Part shown: positions 1 to 8,821 of the stretch, in pieces
Layout: every line of letters begins with the position of its first letter
Position numbering within the stretch: the first letter of the stretch is position 1
Assembly: GCF_011299575.1 (NCBI RefSeq)
Contig: NZ_CP049863.1
Span: forward strand, 186,001-250,000
Length of the DNA stretch: 64,000 bases
Source of the DNA: Leucobacter viscericola
GTDB taxonomy: Bacteria; Actinomycetota; Actinomycetes; Actinomycetales; Microbacteriaceae
Direction: 5' to 3'
Notes under the pieces: model-generated
What the model was told of the DNA's origin: nothing
What the model saw: the letters and a program-made list of their open reading frames with translations, nothing else
The model's database searches: none
Translations under genes and position numbers: made by a program

Positions 1-357
1 GAGCATGTCCGATCCCGAAACCGGAGTGATGCCAGACCCAATTCCAACCGTGCCCAGGTTAAACCAGCGCCCGGGAGCAAAATTGACGTTGCCTTCGATG
101 ACCAGGAGGCCCTCGGATTCCTGGGCTCCCGTCGTGACGCTGTAATCACCGCCAACGTAAACAGCGACGCCTTGGTCGTCAAAGCGATGTCCACCTCCCC
201 ACAGGCCTGTGCTTTCACTGCCCGGCGGGCACTCGTTGCTATTTGCAAAGGCGGGTGCCGGTTGAGTTGCGGGGATCAGACAAAAGAGTCCTGCTGTGAG
301 GGCGATGGTCGATGGCAGTCGCCATTTGGGCAGAGTGGAGTTTGCAGTTGAACGCAC
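1..357 (-). CDS. secreted choice-of-anchor-A-type surface protein, N-terminal part (truncated by window edge)
   Basis: The gene runs off the left edge, so only 119 codons are visible. A GTG start at 357 is preceded by AGGAG at 362-366. The product begins with a basic stretch and a hydrophobic segment ending in a signal-peptidase-like APAFA-NS site, then the mature part starts with a short Cys-containing linker. The following sequence (VYVGGDYSV, a run around SEGLLVIEGN, then FNLGTVGIGSG) matches my memory of choice-of-anchor A domains, which are beta-rich surface domains joined to varied wall anchors. The anchor itself lies outside the window. The domain call is recognition by eye and not a search result. 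Confidence 0.65.
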   Translation of the reverse strand, partial: MRSTANSTLPKWRLPSTIALTAGLFCLIPATQPAPAFANSNECPPGSESTGLWGGGHRFDDQGVAVYVGGDYSVTTGAQESEGLLVIEGNVNFAPGRWFNLGTVGIGSGITPVSGSDML

Positions 358-398
358 GACGCTCCTTTGGGCGCGAGAAACTATTTGTGGTTGCTGCG

Positions 399-417
399 CT
401 GAGATCCCCGATCTCAG
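399..417. promoter_or_regulatory. 8-bp palindrome with 3-nt centre, possible operator
   Basis: CTGAGATC-CCC-GATCTCAG is a perfect inverted repeat lying 42-60 nt upstream of the secreted-protein start at 357 and about 150 nt before the divergent gene at 567. Its position fits a regulator site or a small hairpin in the 5' leader. No U-tract follows on either strand, so a terminator is less likely. Confidence 0.3.
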
Positions 418-566
418 ACAGAACCACAGGGAAAACGAGTTTGACTCCACACTCGCCAGTGGTAAGCATAGCCCAGCTGTTTAGTTTCTTGGTCAGGTGG
501 GCGCCTCTCAGTCATAGACTGGGGCGTGACGACTCGTTGAACCCACACTTGGAGGGACCTTCTTTC

Positions 567-1040
567 ATGGCTGACAACGCTTTTCCGAAGCCCGAGCTCA
601 AAGAGCTACCAGAGCGCCACCTCGCGGTTGTTCGCGAGACCGTCACTATGGAAGCGATCCCCGGCCTCTACGACCGTGCCTTCCCGCTGCTGTTCGGGGC
701 GCTCGGAGCCGCTGGGATCACCCCGGTCGCTGCTCCGATGGGTGTGATCCACGGGGTGCCCGGCGATGCCCTCGATCTATCGGTCGCGGTCCCGGTCGCG
801 GAGCCGTTTGCCGGCGCCGGCGAGGTAGCCGCCGAGACACTCCCCGCCGCGAAGGTGGCAACGCTGATGATGGTCGGTGACTACAGTCGCCTGGCAGAGG
901 CGTACGGATACCTCTACGGCTGGCTCGCCGAGAACGGACTTGAGGCAGGCGACCTCGCCTGGGAGCAGTACCTCACCGAACCAGAACCGGGTGGCGACCC
1001 CGCGCTCAATGAAACCCTGATTGGCGTTCACCTGAGGTAG
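567..1040 (+). CDS. GyrI-like small-molecule-binding domain protein
   Basis: A 157-residue soluble protein without a DNA-binding domain. The ATG at 567 has GGAGGG at 551-556; an earlier in-frame start is unsupported. The sequence contains the features of the GyrI-like/AraC effector-binding (SHS2) fold: an opening strand (HLAVVRETV), a helix with PGLYDRAFPLLFGALG, the strand with PMGVIHG, then the central SRLAEAYGYLYGWL helix and a closing YLTEPE segment that holds the acidic residues of the ligand pocket. Such single-domain proteins bind hydrophobic cations or act as small-molecule sinks or hydrolases. The specific ligand cannot be told. It is a monocistronic gene just ahead of valS. Confidence 0.75.
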   Translation: MADNAFPKPELKELPERHLAVVRETVTMEAIPGLYDRAFPLLFGALGAAGITPVAAPMGVIHGVPGDALDLSVAVPVAEPFAGAGEVAAETLPAAKVATLMMVGDYSRLAEAYGYLYGWLAENGLEAGDLAWEQYLTEPEPGGDPALNETLIGVHLR

Positions 1041-1110
1041 CCCGCGCGCTCGAAAATGAGCGGGTTCGGTGTGCCTCTGCTGCCCAGCACAAATCCCGGT
1101 AAACTAGCGG

Positions 1111-1140
1111 AATTGACCATCAGGCACCAGGGCGTCAATT
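1111..1140 (+). promoter_or_regulatory. inverted repeat in the valS leader
   Basis: AATTGAC at 1111-1117 pairs with GTCAATT at 1134-1140, leaving a 16-nt loop, just downstream of a TAAACT (1100-1105) that could be a -10 element. It may be a leader hairpin. It has none of the conserved elements of a T-box, so regulation by tRNA charging is not supported. Confidence 0.25.
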
Positions 1141-1192
1141 TGACCGTCCACCGACTCGGTGCCGTCCACATCGAACCCCACGGAGCACACGC

Positions 1193-3781
1193 ATGAGCGC
1201 GATTCCCGACAAGCCGGCACTCGAAGGCCTCGAATCAAAGTGGGGGGCTGTCTGGGAAGAGCAGGGCACCTACGCTTTCCCCCGTGAGGGTGCGGCCCGC
1301 GAAGACGTCTACAGCATCGATACTCCCCCGCCAACGGCTTCGGGATCGCTGCATGTCGGCCACGTGTTCTCGTACACCCACACTGACACCGTCGCCCGCT
1401 TTCAGCGCATGCGCGGCAAGCGCGTGTTCTACCCGATGGGCTGGGACGACAATGGTCTTCCCACTGAGCGCCGCGTGCAGAACTACTACGGCGTGCGCTG
1501 CGATCCGTCACTCCCCTACGTTGAAGGATTTGTACCGCCACACGACGGTGGCGAGGGCAAGAGCATTAAGGCCGCGGATCAGCAGCCCATCTCGCGCCGC
1601 AACTTCATTGAGCTGTGCGAGCGACTGACCGTCGAAGACGAAAAGCAGTTCGAGGATCTCTGGCGCACGCTCGGGCTCTCGGTCGACTGGAAGCAGACCT
1701 ATCGCACCATCGGCGAGGATTCCCTGCGTGCATCGCAGCTCGCCTTCCTCCGCAACATCGAGCGCGGCGAGGCCTACCAGGCCCAGGCTCCGACCCTGTG
1801 GGACGTCACCTTCCGCACCGCGGTGGCGCAGGCTGAGCTGGAAGATCGGGATCAGCCCAGCGCCTACCACCAGCTCGCCTTCCATAAGAGCGACGGCAGC
1901 GGCGATATCCTCATCGATACGACGCGCCCCGAGCTGCTCGCAGCATGTGTGGCGCTTGTCGCGCACCCCGACGACGAGCGCTTCAAGCCGCTCTTCGGCA
2001 CCACTGTGCGCACGCCGATCTTTGGTGTTGAGGTGCCGATTTTGGCCCACCACCTCGCCCAGCAAGACAAGGGCACCGGCATCGCGATGATCTGTACCTT
2101 CGGCGACGTCACCGACGTTGTGTGGTGGCGCGAGCTGAACCTGCCGAACCGCGCAATTCTCGGGTTTGACGGCCGGATCCTTGCCGAGGCCCCCGAAGCA
2201 ATCACCAGTGAGGCTGGCCGCGAGGCGTACGCGCAGATTGCGGGCAAGACCGTGTTCAGTGCGAAGCAGACGATGGTTGAACTGCTGCAGGCCTCCGGCG
2301 AACTGCTCGGCGAGATTCGTAAGATCACCCACCCCGTGAAGTTCTTCGAGAAGGGCGATCGCCCGCTCGAGATCGTGTCGACGCGTCAGTGGTACGTGAA
2401 GAACGGCGCCCGCGACGAGTCGCTGCGCGAGCGCTTGCTCGCTCACGGTCGCGAGATGGAGTGGCACCCCGACTTCATGCGCGTGCGCTACGAAAACTGG
2501 GTTGAGGGCCTGTCGGGTGACTGGCTAATCTCGCGCCAGCGCTTCTTCGGCGTGCCGATCCCGGTTTGGTATCCGCTCGACGCCGAGGGTAACCCGGTGT
2601 TCGATGAGCCGATCCTGCCCACCGCAGATCAGCTGCCCGTTGACCCCTCGAGTGACGTGCCCGCGGGGTTCACCGAGGCGCAGCGCGGCCAGGCTGGCGG
2701 CTTCCAGGGTGAGGTCGACGTCATGGACACCTGGGCGACCTCCTCGCTCACGCCGCAGCTCGCTGGCGGTTGGGAACGCGACCCCGAGCTCTACGACCTC
2801 GTTTTCCCCTACAGCCTGCGCCCGCAGGGCCAAGACATCATTCGCACCTGGCTGTTCAGCACGGTGCTGCGCTCCGAGCTTGAGTCGGGTCAGCTGCCTT
2901 GGCAGCACGCCGGAATCTCAGGCTGGATCCTTGACCCCGACCGCAAGAAGATGTCGAAGTCGAAGGGCAACGTTGTCACGCCCGCCGGGATGCTTGCGCA
3001 GCACGGCTCGGATGCGGTGCGCTACTGGGCAGCCTCGGCGAAGCTCGGCACGGACGCCTCGTTCGACCCGCAGAACCCCACCCAGATCAAGATCGGTCGC
3101 CGCCTCGCGATCAAGCTGCTGAACGCGGCGAAGTTCACGCTGAGCTTCGATGCGAGTGGCGCAGGCACGGTGACAGAGGCGCTCGATCGTTCGATGCTCG
3201 CGGGCCTCGCGACCGTGATTGACGACGCCACCCGCGCGTTCGAATCCTACGACCACGCTCGCGCGCTCGAACTCGCGGAGTCCTTCTTCTGGACCTTCTG
3301 CGACGACTACCTCGAACTCGTCAAGGAGCGTGCCCACGGTGGCGAGGGTCAGGCACAAGCCTCGGCGGTCACAGCGCTGCGCGCCGCGCTCAAGGTATTC
3401 GTGCGCCTGTTCGCGCCGTTCCTGCCCTACGCAACCGAAGAGGTGTGGTCCTGGTTCGGTGAGGGATCCGTGCACCTCGCTGAGTGGCCCGTTTCGAGCG
3501 AGCTGACCTCGTTGGCCGGCGCCGATGCTGACCCCGGCCTGCTGGGTCTCGTTGGTGGTGCGCTCGTCGGCATCCGTGGCGCAAAGACTGATGCAAAGGC
3601 GTCGCAGAAGACTCCCGTGACGCTCGCGGTTGTTCACGCGCCTGCGGCAGATCGGGATCGACTCGCGCTTGCAGCGGCTGACCTCTCTGACGTCGGTCGC
3701 ATCGCTGAGCTGAGGATCGAGACCGCTGAGGTGACTGAACCCACAGTGGTTGAGATTCAGCTCGAAACGACGGAAGCTTAA
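1193..3781 (+). CDS. valS: valine--tRNA ligase
   Basis: Class Ia aminoacyl-tRNA synthetase that charges tRNA-Val using ATP and edits misactivated threonine. The 862-residue product carries the HIGH-type motif HVGH at residues 54-57 inside PPPTASGSLHVGH, a CP1 editing domain in the first half, and the KMSKS loop at residues 586-590 followed by KGN. The C-terminal half holds the anticodon-binding helical domain. The ATG at 1193 follows CACGGAG with reasonable spacing. The length matches the shorter form seen in many actinobacteria. A small gene follows after 3 nt and is probably cotranscribed. Confidence 0.96.
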   Translation: MSAIPDKPALEGLESKWGAVWEEQGTYAFPREGAAREDVYSIDTPPPTASGSLHVGHVFSYTHTDTVARFQRMRGKRVFYPMGWDDNGLPTERRVQNYYGVRCDPSLPYVEGFVPPHDGGEGKSIKAADQQPISRRNFIELCERLTVEDEKQFEDLWRTLGLSVDWKQTYRTIGEDSLRASQLAFLRNIERGEAYQAQAPTLWDVTFRTAVAQAELEDRDQPSAYHQLAFHKSDGSGDILIDTTRPELLAACVALVAHPDDERFKPLFGTTVRTPIFGVEVPILAHHLAQQDKGTGIAMICTFGDVTDVVWWRELNLPNRAILGFDGRILAEAPEAITSEAGREAYAQIAGKTVFSAKQTMVELLQASGELLGEIRKITHPVKFFEKGDRPLEIVSTRQWYVKNGARDESLRERLLAHGREMEWHPDFMRVRYENWVEGLSGDWLISRQRFFGVPIPVWYPLDAEGNPVFDEPILPTADQLPVDPSSDVPAGFTEAQRGQAGGFQGEVDVMDTWATSSLTPQLAGGWERDPELYDLVFPYSLRPQGQDIIRTWLFSTVLRSELESGQLPWQHAGISGWILDPDRKKMSKSKGNVVTPAGMLAQHGSDAVRYWAASAKLGTDASFDPQNPTQIKIGRRLAIKLLNAAKFTLSFDASGAGTVTEALDRSMLAGLATVIDDATRAFESYDHARALELAESFFWTFCDDYLELVKERAHGGEGQAQASAVTALRAALKVFVRLFAPFLPYATEEVWSWFGEGSVHLAEWPVSSELTSLAGADADPGLLGLVGGALVGIRGAKTDAKASQKTPVTLAVVHAPAADRDRLALAAADLSDVGRIAELRIETAEVTEPTVVEIQLETTEA

Positions 3782-3784
3782 GTT

Positions 3785-4039
3785 ATGCAGTTGGGGGCAC
3801 GTTGGATGGTCGGCGCACAGCCGCACTCCAGCGTGCCCCCTGAGCTGTACGCGGAGATCGCTCGCCAGGAGCAACTGCACCCCGATGCCAGCTCGTGGAC
3901 ACTCACCTGGCTGGAGGGGCGGCCGCGCGCTGGGCTCGACGACCTGGTGATCGTCAGCGTGAATGCTGAAGGGCAGATTGTGGCTTCGCCAGTCGGGGGT
4001 TCGCTCCCCACGAGGACAGCGACGACGATGATTGGCTGA
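3785..4039 (+). CDS. small hypothetical protein downstream of valS
   Basis: An 84-residue soluble protein starting 3 nt after the valS stop, so very likely translated from the same mRNA. It contains a PPELYAEIARQEQ helix followed by WTLTWLEGRP and a DDLVIVSVNAEGQIV strand pair, giving a compact alpha/beta look. It has no signal peptide and no membrane segment. I do not recognise a named family. It converges with clpX (19 nt between stops). The codon usage agrees with valS, which supports a real gene. Confidence 0.65.
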   Translation: MQLGARWMVGAQPHSSVPPELYAEIARQEQLHPDASSWTLTWLEGRPRAGLDDLVIVSVNAEGQIVASPVGGSLPTRTATTMIG

Positions 4040-4058
4040 GCTAGCAGCCGAGCCTAAA

Positions 4059-5330
4059 CTACGCGCTCTCGCGACCGCTGCGAGCCTGGAGCACGCGCGG
4101 CGGTGCCTCTCCTAGTACGGACTCACGGGTGACGATGACTTTGGTGATGTCGTCGTCTGAGGGAACGTCGAACATGACCGGCTGAAGCACGTTCTCGAGA
4201 ATCGCGCGCAATCCGCGTGCACCCGTCTTCTTCGCGACGGCCATCTCTGCGATTGTCTCGAGCGCCGCCTCTTCGAACTCGAGGCCCACGCCGTCGAGTT
4301 CAAACATGCGCTGGTACTGTTTGACGAGCGCGTTCTTCGGCTCGGTCAGAATGCGGGTGAGGGCCTCGGTGTCGAGCGGATCGACGGTGGCTACGACGGG
4401 CAGACGCCCGATGAACTCGGGAATCAGGCCGTACTTGTGAAGGTCTTCAGGCTGCACCTTTGAGAACAGGTCTGCTTCATTGCGCAAGCTTGAAACGGGG
4501 GCGCCGAAACCGATGCCTCCCTTGCCCAGGCGGGAGCCCACGATCTCTTCAAGGCCGGCAAACGCACCGGCGACGATAAAGAGCACGTTGGTGGTGTCGA
4601 GCTGCAGGAACTCCTGGTTCGGGTGCTTGCGCCCACCCTGGGGTGGGATTGAGGCGACGGTGCCCTCAAGAATTTTGAGCAGCGCTTGCTGTACGCCCTC
4701 GCCCGACACGTCGCGGGTGATGGAGGGGTTTTCGGCTTTGCGGGTGATCTTGTCGATCTCATCGATGTAGATGATGCCGGTCTCGGCGCGCTGCACGTCG
4801 AAGTCAGCGGCCTGCAGCAGCTTCAGCAGAATGTTCTCGACGTCTTCGCCGACGTATCCCGCCTCGGTAAGCGCTGTCGCGTCAGCCACCGCGAACGGAA
4901 CACCCAACTGCCGGGCAAGCGACTGGGCGAGATAGGTCTTACCGCAGCCGGTCGGGCCGATCATAAGGATGTTCGACTTCGCGATCTCAACCTGCTCAGA
5001 CGCCACCTCGGCAGAGGTGAGGGCGCTGAGCGCACGCACGCGCTTGTAGTGGTTGTAGACGGCCACCGCGAGTGACTGCTTTGCCCGATCCTGACCGATG
5101 ACGTACTGGTCGAGGAAGTCGGAGATTTCACGCGGCTTGTGCAGGGTGAAGTCTGAAGGCTCGGCGGTCTCGTGCTCCGCGAGTCGCTCTTCAATGATCT
5201 CGTTGCACAGCGCAACACACTCGTCACAGATGTAGATCTGAGGGCCAGCGATGAGCTGCTGTACTTGCTTCTGCGACTTTCCGCAGAAGGAGCACTTGAG
5301 CAGTTCGCTGCTCTCGCCGATCTTTGACAT
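4059..5330 (-). CDS. clpX: ATP-dependent Clp protease ATP-binding subunit ClpX
   Basis: AAA+ unfoldase that recognises substrates and feeds them to the ClpP1P2 chamber. The 423-residue product has an N-terminal C4 zinc-binding domain (Cys13, Cys16, Cys35, Cys38), Walker A GPTGCGKT at 125-132, Walker B IIYIDEID near 190, and the sensor/arginine regions of the family. The length equals typical ClpX. Its start at 5330 has AAGGAG close upstream. It follows clpP2 but is separated from it by a 134-nt gap containing a strong hairpin, so it may have its own promoter. Confidence 0.97.
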   Translation of the reverse strand: MSKIGESSELLKCSFCGKSQKQVQQLIAGPQIYICDECVALCNEIIEERLAEHETAEPSDFTLHKPREISDFLDQYVIGQDRAKQSLAVAVYNHYKRVRALSALTSAEVASEQVEIAKSNILMIGPTGCGKTYLAQSLARQLGVPFAVADATALTEAGYVGEDVENILLKLLQAADFDVQRAETGIIYIDEIDKITRKAENPSITRDVSGEGVQQALLKILEGTVASIPPQGGRKHPNQEFLQLDTTNVLFIVAGAFAGLEEIVGSRLGKGGIGFGAPVSSLRNEADLFSKVQPEDLHKYGLIPEFIGRLPVVATVDPLDTEALTRILTEPKNALVKQYQRMFELDGVGLEFEEAALETIAEMAVAKKTGARGLRAILENVLQPVMFDVPSDDDITKVIVTRESVLGEAPPRVLQARSGRESA

Positions 5331-5421
5331 CCGGTGGCTCCTTCGGGATCATTGAATGTTTTTCAGTGAAAATCTCTCATTCGAGATTAACTCTAGCCAC
5401 CGACATTCTTCGGCGGCGCGC

Positions 5422-5459
5422 CGCGGGCCCCGGCTGGCATTGCCATTCCGGGGCCCGCG
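5422..5459 (-). terminator. 12-bp GC hairpin between clpP2 and clpX
   Basis: CGCGGGCCCCGG at 5422-5433 pairs perfectly with CCGGGGCCCGCG at 5448-5459, and the 14-nt loop can extend the stem through GGC/GCC. It lies just after the clpP2 stop (5465). No U-run follows on the minus strand, so it may attenuate readthrough or stabilise the upstream mRNA. Confidence 0.5.
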
Positions 5460-5464
5460 ATCCT

Positions 5465-6136
5465 TTACTGCGTAATAACCGCTTGAGGATTCTTACGACT
5501 CGTCAACACCTGATCGACCAGACCGTACTCAAGCGCCTCTGCTGCGCTGAGGATCTTGTCGCGATCGATGTCTTTGTGCACCTCTTCGGGAGTGCGCTTT
5601 GAGTGCTTGGAGAGTGTCTCTTCAAGCCACTCACGCATGCGCATGATTTCGGCCGCCTGAATCTCGATGTCAGACGCCTGGCCGTGGCCAGCCTGTCCGG
5701 TCGAGGGCTGGTGAATCAGCACGCGTGCGTTGGGCAGCGCGAGGCGCTTTCCTGGGCTGCCACCGGCCAGCAGCACGGCCGCGGCGGAGGCCGCCTGGCC
5801 GAGGCAGACCGTCTGCACGTGCGGACGAATGTACTGCATCGTGTCGTAGATCGCCGTCATCGCGGTGAACGAACCACCGGGTGAGTTGATGTACATGGTG
5901 ATGTCGCGCTCGGGATCCTGGCTTTCCAGAACGAGGAGCTGCGCCATGACGTCATCGGCCGAGGCATCGTCAACCTGCACGCCGAGGAAGATGATGCGAT
6001 CCTCGAAGAGCTTGGCGTATGGATCTTGGCGCTTGTAACCGTACGCGGTGCGCTCCTCAAACGAGGGAAGCACGTAGCGTGAACCGGGCATCTGCAGGCT
6101 TGCGCCGCCTGACTGCGGCATTTGTGGGGTCATCAT
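5465..6136 (-). CDS. clpP2: ATP-dependent Clp protease proteolytic subunit ClpP2
   Basis: Serine protease subunit, the second of two ClpP paralogues that form a mixed ClpP1P2 tetradecamer in actinobacteria. The 223-residue protein has the catalytic triad Ser117 (in GQAASAAA), His142 (LIHQP) and Asp193 (DIDRDK). The N-terminus is longer than in ClpP1, with [15 protein letters not shown], as in mycobacterial ClpP2. The position next to clpX and the YVLPSFEE segment identify it as ClpP2. It starts 27 nt after clpP1 and is surely cotranscribed with it. Confidence 0.95.
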   Translation of the reverse strand: MMTPQMPQSGGASLQMPGSRYVLPSFEERTAYGYKRQDPYAKLFEDRIIFLGVQVDDASADDVMAQLLVLESQDPERDITMYINSPGGSFTAMTAIYDTMQYIRPHVQTVCLGQAASAAAVLLAGGSPGKRLALPNARVLIHQPSTGQAGHGQASDIEIQAAEIMRMREWLEETLSKHSKRTPEEVHKDIDRDKILSAAEALEYGLVDQVLTSRKNPQAVITQ

Positions 6137-6163
6137 CGAATCGTTTACTCTCTGTCCCGTTGC

Positions 6164-6751
6164 CTAGTTGGTGTTTGTTCCGCCGCCACCGACGACATCG
6201 GCCGCGGAGTCACGGATGAAATCAACGAAGCCGTACTCAAGCGCTTCCTGAGCGGTGAACCAGCGATCACGGTCGCCGTCCTCGTTGATCTGCTCCACGG
6301 TCTTGCCGGTCTGTGCCGCGGTGATCTCAGCGAGGCGGTTCTTCATCGAGGTGATGAGCTGTGCCTGGGTCTGAATGTCACTCGCGGTGCCGCCAAAGCC
6401 GCCGTGGGGCTGGTGCAGCAGCACACGCGCGTTCGGCGTGATGTAGCGCTTACCCTTGGTGCCGGCAGTAAGCAGGAACTGGCCCATGGAGGCCGCCATT
6501 CCGATGCCCACCGTGACGATGTCGTTTGGCACGAAAGACATCGTGTCGTAGATTGCCATACCCGCGGTGATGGATCCACCGGGCGAGTTGACGTAGAGAT
6601 AGATGTCGGCCTCGGGATCTTCTGCTGCGAGCAGCAGGATCTTGGCGCAGATCTCGTTTGCGTTGTCGTCGCGCACCTCGGACCCGAGCCAGATAATGCG
6701 ATCCTTCAACAACCGATCAAACACACTGTTCGGCGGCATTTGTTCTGCCAT
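6164..6751 (-). CDS. clpP1: ATP-dependent Clp protease proteolytic subunit ClpP1
   Basis: Proteolytic subunit partnering ClpP2. With the ATG at 6751 the protein has 195 residues and the triad Ser88 (GMAASMG), His113 (LLHQP) and Asp162 (GDRDRW). A start 12 nt earlier (6763) is possible, but the bases of that upstream ATGGAG supply a GGAG ribosome site 6 nt before the 6751 ATG, and the earlier ATG has no good site of its own. It is the first gene of clpP1-clpP2, downstream of tig and its terminator, with a ClgR-type operator at 6815-6828. Confidence 0.94.
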   Translation of the reverse strand: MAEQMPPNSVFDRLLKDRIIWLGSEVRDDNANEICAKILLLAAEDPEADIYLYVNSPGGSITAGMAIYDTMSFVPNDIVTVGIGMAASMGQFLLTAGTKGKRYITPNARVLLHQPHGGFGGTASDIQTQAQLITSMKNRLAEITAAQTGKTVEQINEDGDRDRWFTAQEALEYGFVDFIRDSAADVVGGGGTNTN

Positions 6752-6814
6752 GCGGAGCTCCATTCGTTGTTGCTTGATTCGAGGCTACAGACTTGAGGCC
6801 CGAGATATGGCCTT

Positions 6815-6828
6815 GTTCGCCGTGGGCG
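6815..6828. promoter_or_regulatory. ClgR-type operator upstream of clpP1
   Basis: GTTCGC-CGTGG-GCG reads exactly as the GTTCGC-N5-GCG motif described for Streptomyces ClgR; on the opposite strand CGCCCACGGCG also fits the corynebacterial CGC-YNANR-GCG core. It sits 64-77 nt upstream of the clpP1 start, the expected place for the activator of clp genes. Regulation is inferred from family knowledge; no clgR gene is in this window. Confidence 0.65.
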
Positions 6829-6848
6829 CATGCTTCAGTGAAACGCAA

Positions 6849-6883
6849 AGATCCCCCGCCCAGCAAATGCGGGCGAGGGATCT
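6849..6883 (-). terminator. terminator after tig
   Basis: AGATCCCCCGCCC (6849-6861) pairs with GGGCGAGGGATCT (6871-6883) with one mismatch and a 9-nt loop. On the minus strand a T-rich stretch follows. It lies 19 nt past the tig stop and separates tig from clpP1. Confidence 0.7.
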
Positions 6884-6901
6884 CTGACGTGTGAAAACGA
6901 A

Positions 6902-8440
6902 CTACTTCGCTTCGGCGTCCTTAGCAGCAGCCTTCTTGGCCGGAGCCTTCTTTGCTGGTGCCTTCTTGGCTGCAGGCTTTTCGTCTGCGTCCTTTGCGGC
7001 GGCCTTCTTAGCGGGAGCCTTCTTGGCTGCAGGTGCCTTCTCGGCAGCTGCTTCCTTGGCCTTTGCGGGTGCCTTCTTGGCGGGGGCCTTCTTCGCGGGC
7101 TTTGCTTCAGCTGCCTCGACGATTTCTTCGGCCTCTTCGACGACCTCTTCTTCACCCTCGGTATCAACCGCGGTGAACTCGCTCAGGTCAACAGCCTTGC
7201 CGTTCTTGTCGACAACCTTTGCCTTTGAGAGCGCAACGGCCAGAGCCTTGTTGCGGGTGACCTCGCCGAGGATGACGCCCATCTGGTTACCCTGGCTGAT
7301 CGCCTGGAGGAACTCGGTGGGCTCCATGCCGTACTGCTGGGCCGACTGGAAGATGTACTGCGAGAGCTCGTTCTGAGTCGGGGTGACACCCTCGGCCTCA
7401 ACGATTGCATCGAGCAGGAGCTGCAGCTGGATCTGCTTCTCGGAAGAGATGCGAACCTCTGCGCGGTGCTCATCGTCTTCGAGGCGACCTTCGCCCTCAA
7501 GGTGACGGTGAACTTCTTCTTCGACGAGCTCCTCGGAAACCGGAATACCGGCCTTCTCGATGAGGGTTTCGGTGAAAAGATCCCGAGCCTGCTGGCCCTG
7601 AGCAAACACCGACGCACGTGCAACCTGATCCTTCAGGCTCTCGCGCAGTTCCTTGATGGTGTCGAACTCGCTTGCAAGCTGTGCGAACTCGTCGTCTGCC
7701 TCGGGCAGTTCGCGATCCTTGACGGCGGTGAGGGTGACCTCAACCTCGGCGTCCTGACCCTCGTACTCGCCGCCCAAGAGCTGTGAAGAGAACGTGGTGG
7801 TCTCGCCTGCGGTGAGGGTTTCGATGGCCTCATCGGTGCCTGCGAGCAGGTTGCCCGCGCCGATCTCGTACGAAACGCCACTTGCCTGGTCAACCTCGTT
7901 GCCGTCGATGCGTGCGACAAGATCGAGCTCGACGAAGTCGCCGGTCTTTGCGGGGCGATCGACGGTGACGAGAGTGCCGAAGCGCTCCTGCAGCTTGACG
8001 AGCTCTGCGTCAACCGCGGCCTCATCAACCTCAACGTTGTCGACGGTCAGCTTGATGCCGTCGTACTTGGGAAGCTTGAACTCGGGGCGAACCTCAACCT
8101 CGAAGGTGAGCTCCAGCTCGCTCTTCGGATCCTTCGCGTCGGGCCAAGCGGCCACGTCAGCGGTGGGGCGTCCCATGGGGCGCTCGTTCGACTCTGCAAG
8201 AGCGGACTGGTAGAAGTCGTCGAGTGAAGCGTTGACTGCCTCCTGCACAACGGCTTCGCGGCCTACACGCTGATCGATGATCTGCGCGGGAACCTTGCCC
8301 TTGCGGAAACCAGGAATCGAAACCTGGTTCGAGATGGTCTTGTATGCCTGCTTGAGGTATGGCTCCAGCTCGTCGAGCGTAACCTTCACGCTCATCTTCG
8401 CGCGGGTCGGAGTGAGCTTCTCAGCTGTCGTCTTCGGCAA
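6902..8440 (-). CDS. tig: trigger factor with long acidic then Lys/Ala/Pro-rich tail
   Basis: Ribosome-associated peptidyl-prolyl isomerase and chaperone. The N-terminal ribosome-binding domain ([20 protein letters not shown], then GFRKGKVP, the ribosome-contact loop) is followed by the FKBP-like domain (around residues 160-240) and the helical C-terminal arms. The start is a TTG at 8440 with GAGAGG in front; this matches the usual family start. After the normal end, near residue 426, an acidic stretch (427-445) is followed by about 67 residues of PAKKA-like repeats. Trigger factors are usually about 430-470 residues long, so the tail makes this one (512) unusually long. It is transcribed away from tRNA-Pro and ahead of clpP1. 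Confidence 0.95.
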   Translation of the reverse strand: MPKTTAEKLTPTRAKMSVKVTLDELEPYLKQAYKTISNQVSIPGFRKGKVPAQIIDQRVGREAVVQEAVNASLDDFYQSALAESNERPMGRPTADVAAWPDAKDPKSELELTFEVEVRPEFKLPKYDGIKLTVDNVEVDEAAVDAELVKLQERFGTLVTVDRPAKTGDFVELDLVARIDGNEVDQASGVSYEIGAGNLLAGTDEAIETLTAGETTTFSSQLLGGEYEGQDAEVEVTLTAVKDRELPEADDEFAQLASEFDTIKELRESLKDQVARASVFAQGQQARDLFTETLIEKAGIPVSEELVEEEVHRHLEGEGRLEDDEHRAEVRISSEKQIQLQLLLDAIVEAEGVTPTQNELSQYIFQSAQQYGMEPTEFLQAISQGNQMGVILGEVTRNKALAVALSKAKVVDKNGKAVDLSEFTAVDTEGEEEVVEEAEEIVEAAEAKPAKKAPAKKAPAKAKEAAAEKAPAAKKAPAKKAAAKDADEKPAAKKAPAKKAPAKKAAAKDAEAK

Positions 8441-8501
8441 TTTGACCTCTCATGATTGTCCATTTGGCGGTGTCAGCCTGTATCGGGCCTTTTGACCCTG
8501 G

Positions 8502-8576
8502 TCGGGGCGACAGGATTCGAACCTGCGACCTCCCGCTCCCAAAGCGGGCGCTCTAGCCAAGCTGAGCTACGCCCCG
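8502..8576 (-). tRNA. tRNA-Pro (anticodon TGG)
   Basis: Cloverleaf on the minus strand: acceptor CGGGGCG pairs with CGCCCCG, the D-arm has AGCTCAG, the anticodon stem CCCGC/GCGGG closes the loop TTTGGGA giving TGG, and the T-arm contains GGTTCGAATCC. The CCA tail is not encoded. Confidence 0.95.
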
Positions 8577-8715
8577 AAACCCAAAGGTTTCTTCGTGTTG
8601 ATCCCGCGCTTGCGCGAGCAACCTGAGCAAGTCTAGCTGATCCGAAGCTGGGTGTGTGCCACGTGCGGAAATTACGGGCGTTTCTTCTTAAGATTCAACC
8701 TGAGACGGTATTTGG

Positions 8716-8786
8716 AGGGGATGACGGGAATCGAACCCGCGTAATCAGTTTGGAAGACTGAGGCTCTACCATTGAGCTACATCCCC
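8716..8786 (-). tRNA. tRNA-Gly (anticodon TCC)
   Basis: Minus-strand cloverleaf of 71 nt: acceptor GGGGATG with CATCCCC, D-arm AGCTCAATGGTAGAG, anticodon stem TCAGT/ACTGA enclosing CTTCCAA (TCC), and T-arm GGGTTCGATTCCC. CCA is not encoded. Confidence 0.95.
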
Positions 8787-8821
8787 GGAACATTTGCCGT
8801 GTGGCAATCGCACCTCAACGA

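Noticed and set aside
1041..1192. T-box leader before valS
   Set aside because: Only a simple inverted repeat is present; no specifier hairpin, T-box sequence or terminator/antiterminator pair.
1508..3880. Two long minus-strand frames opposite valS
   Set aside because: Both lie inside a fully motif-supported valS and show no ribosome site or family pattern.
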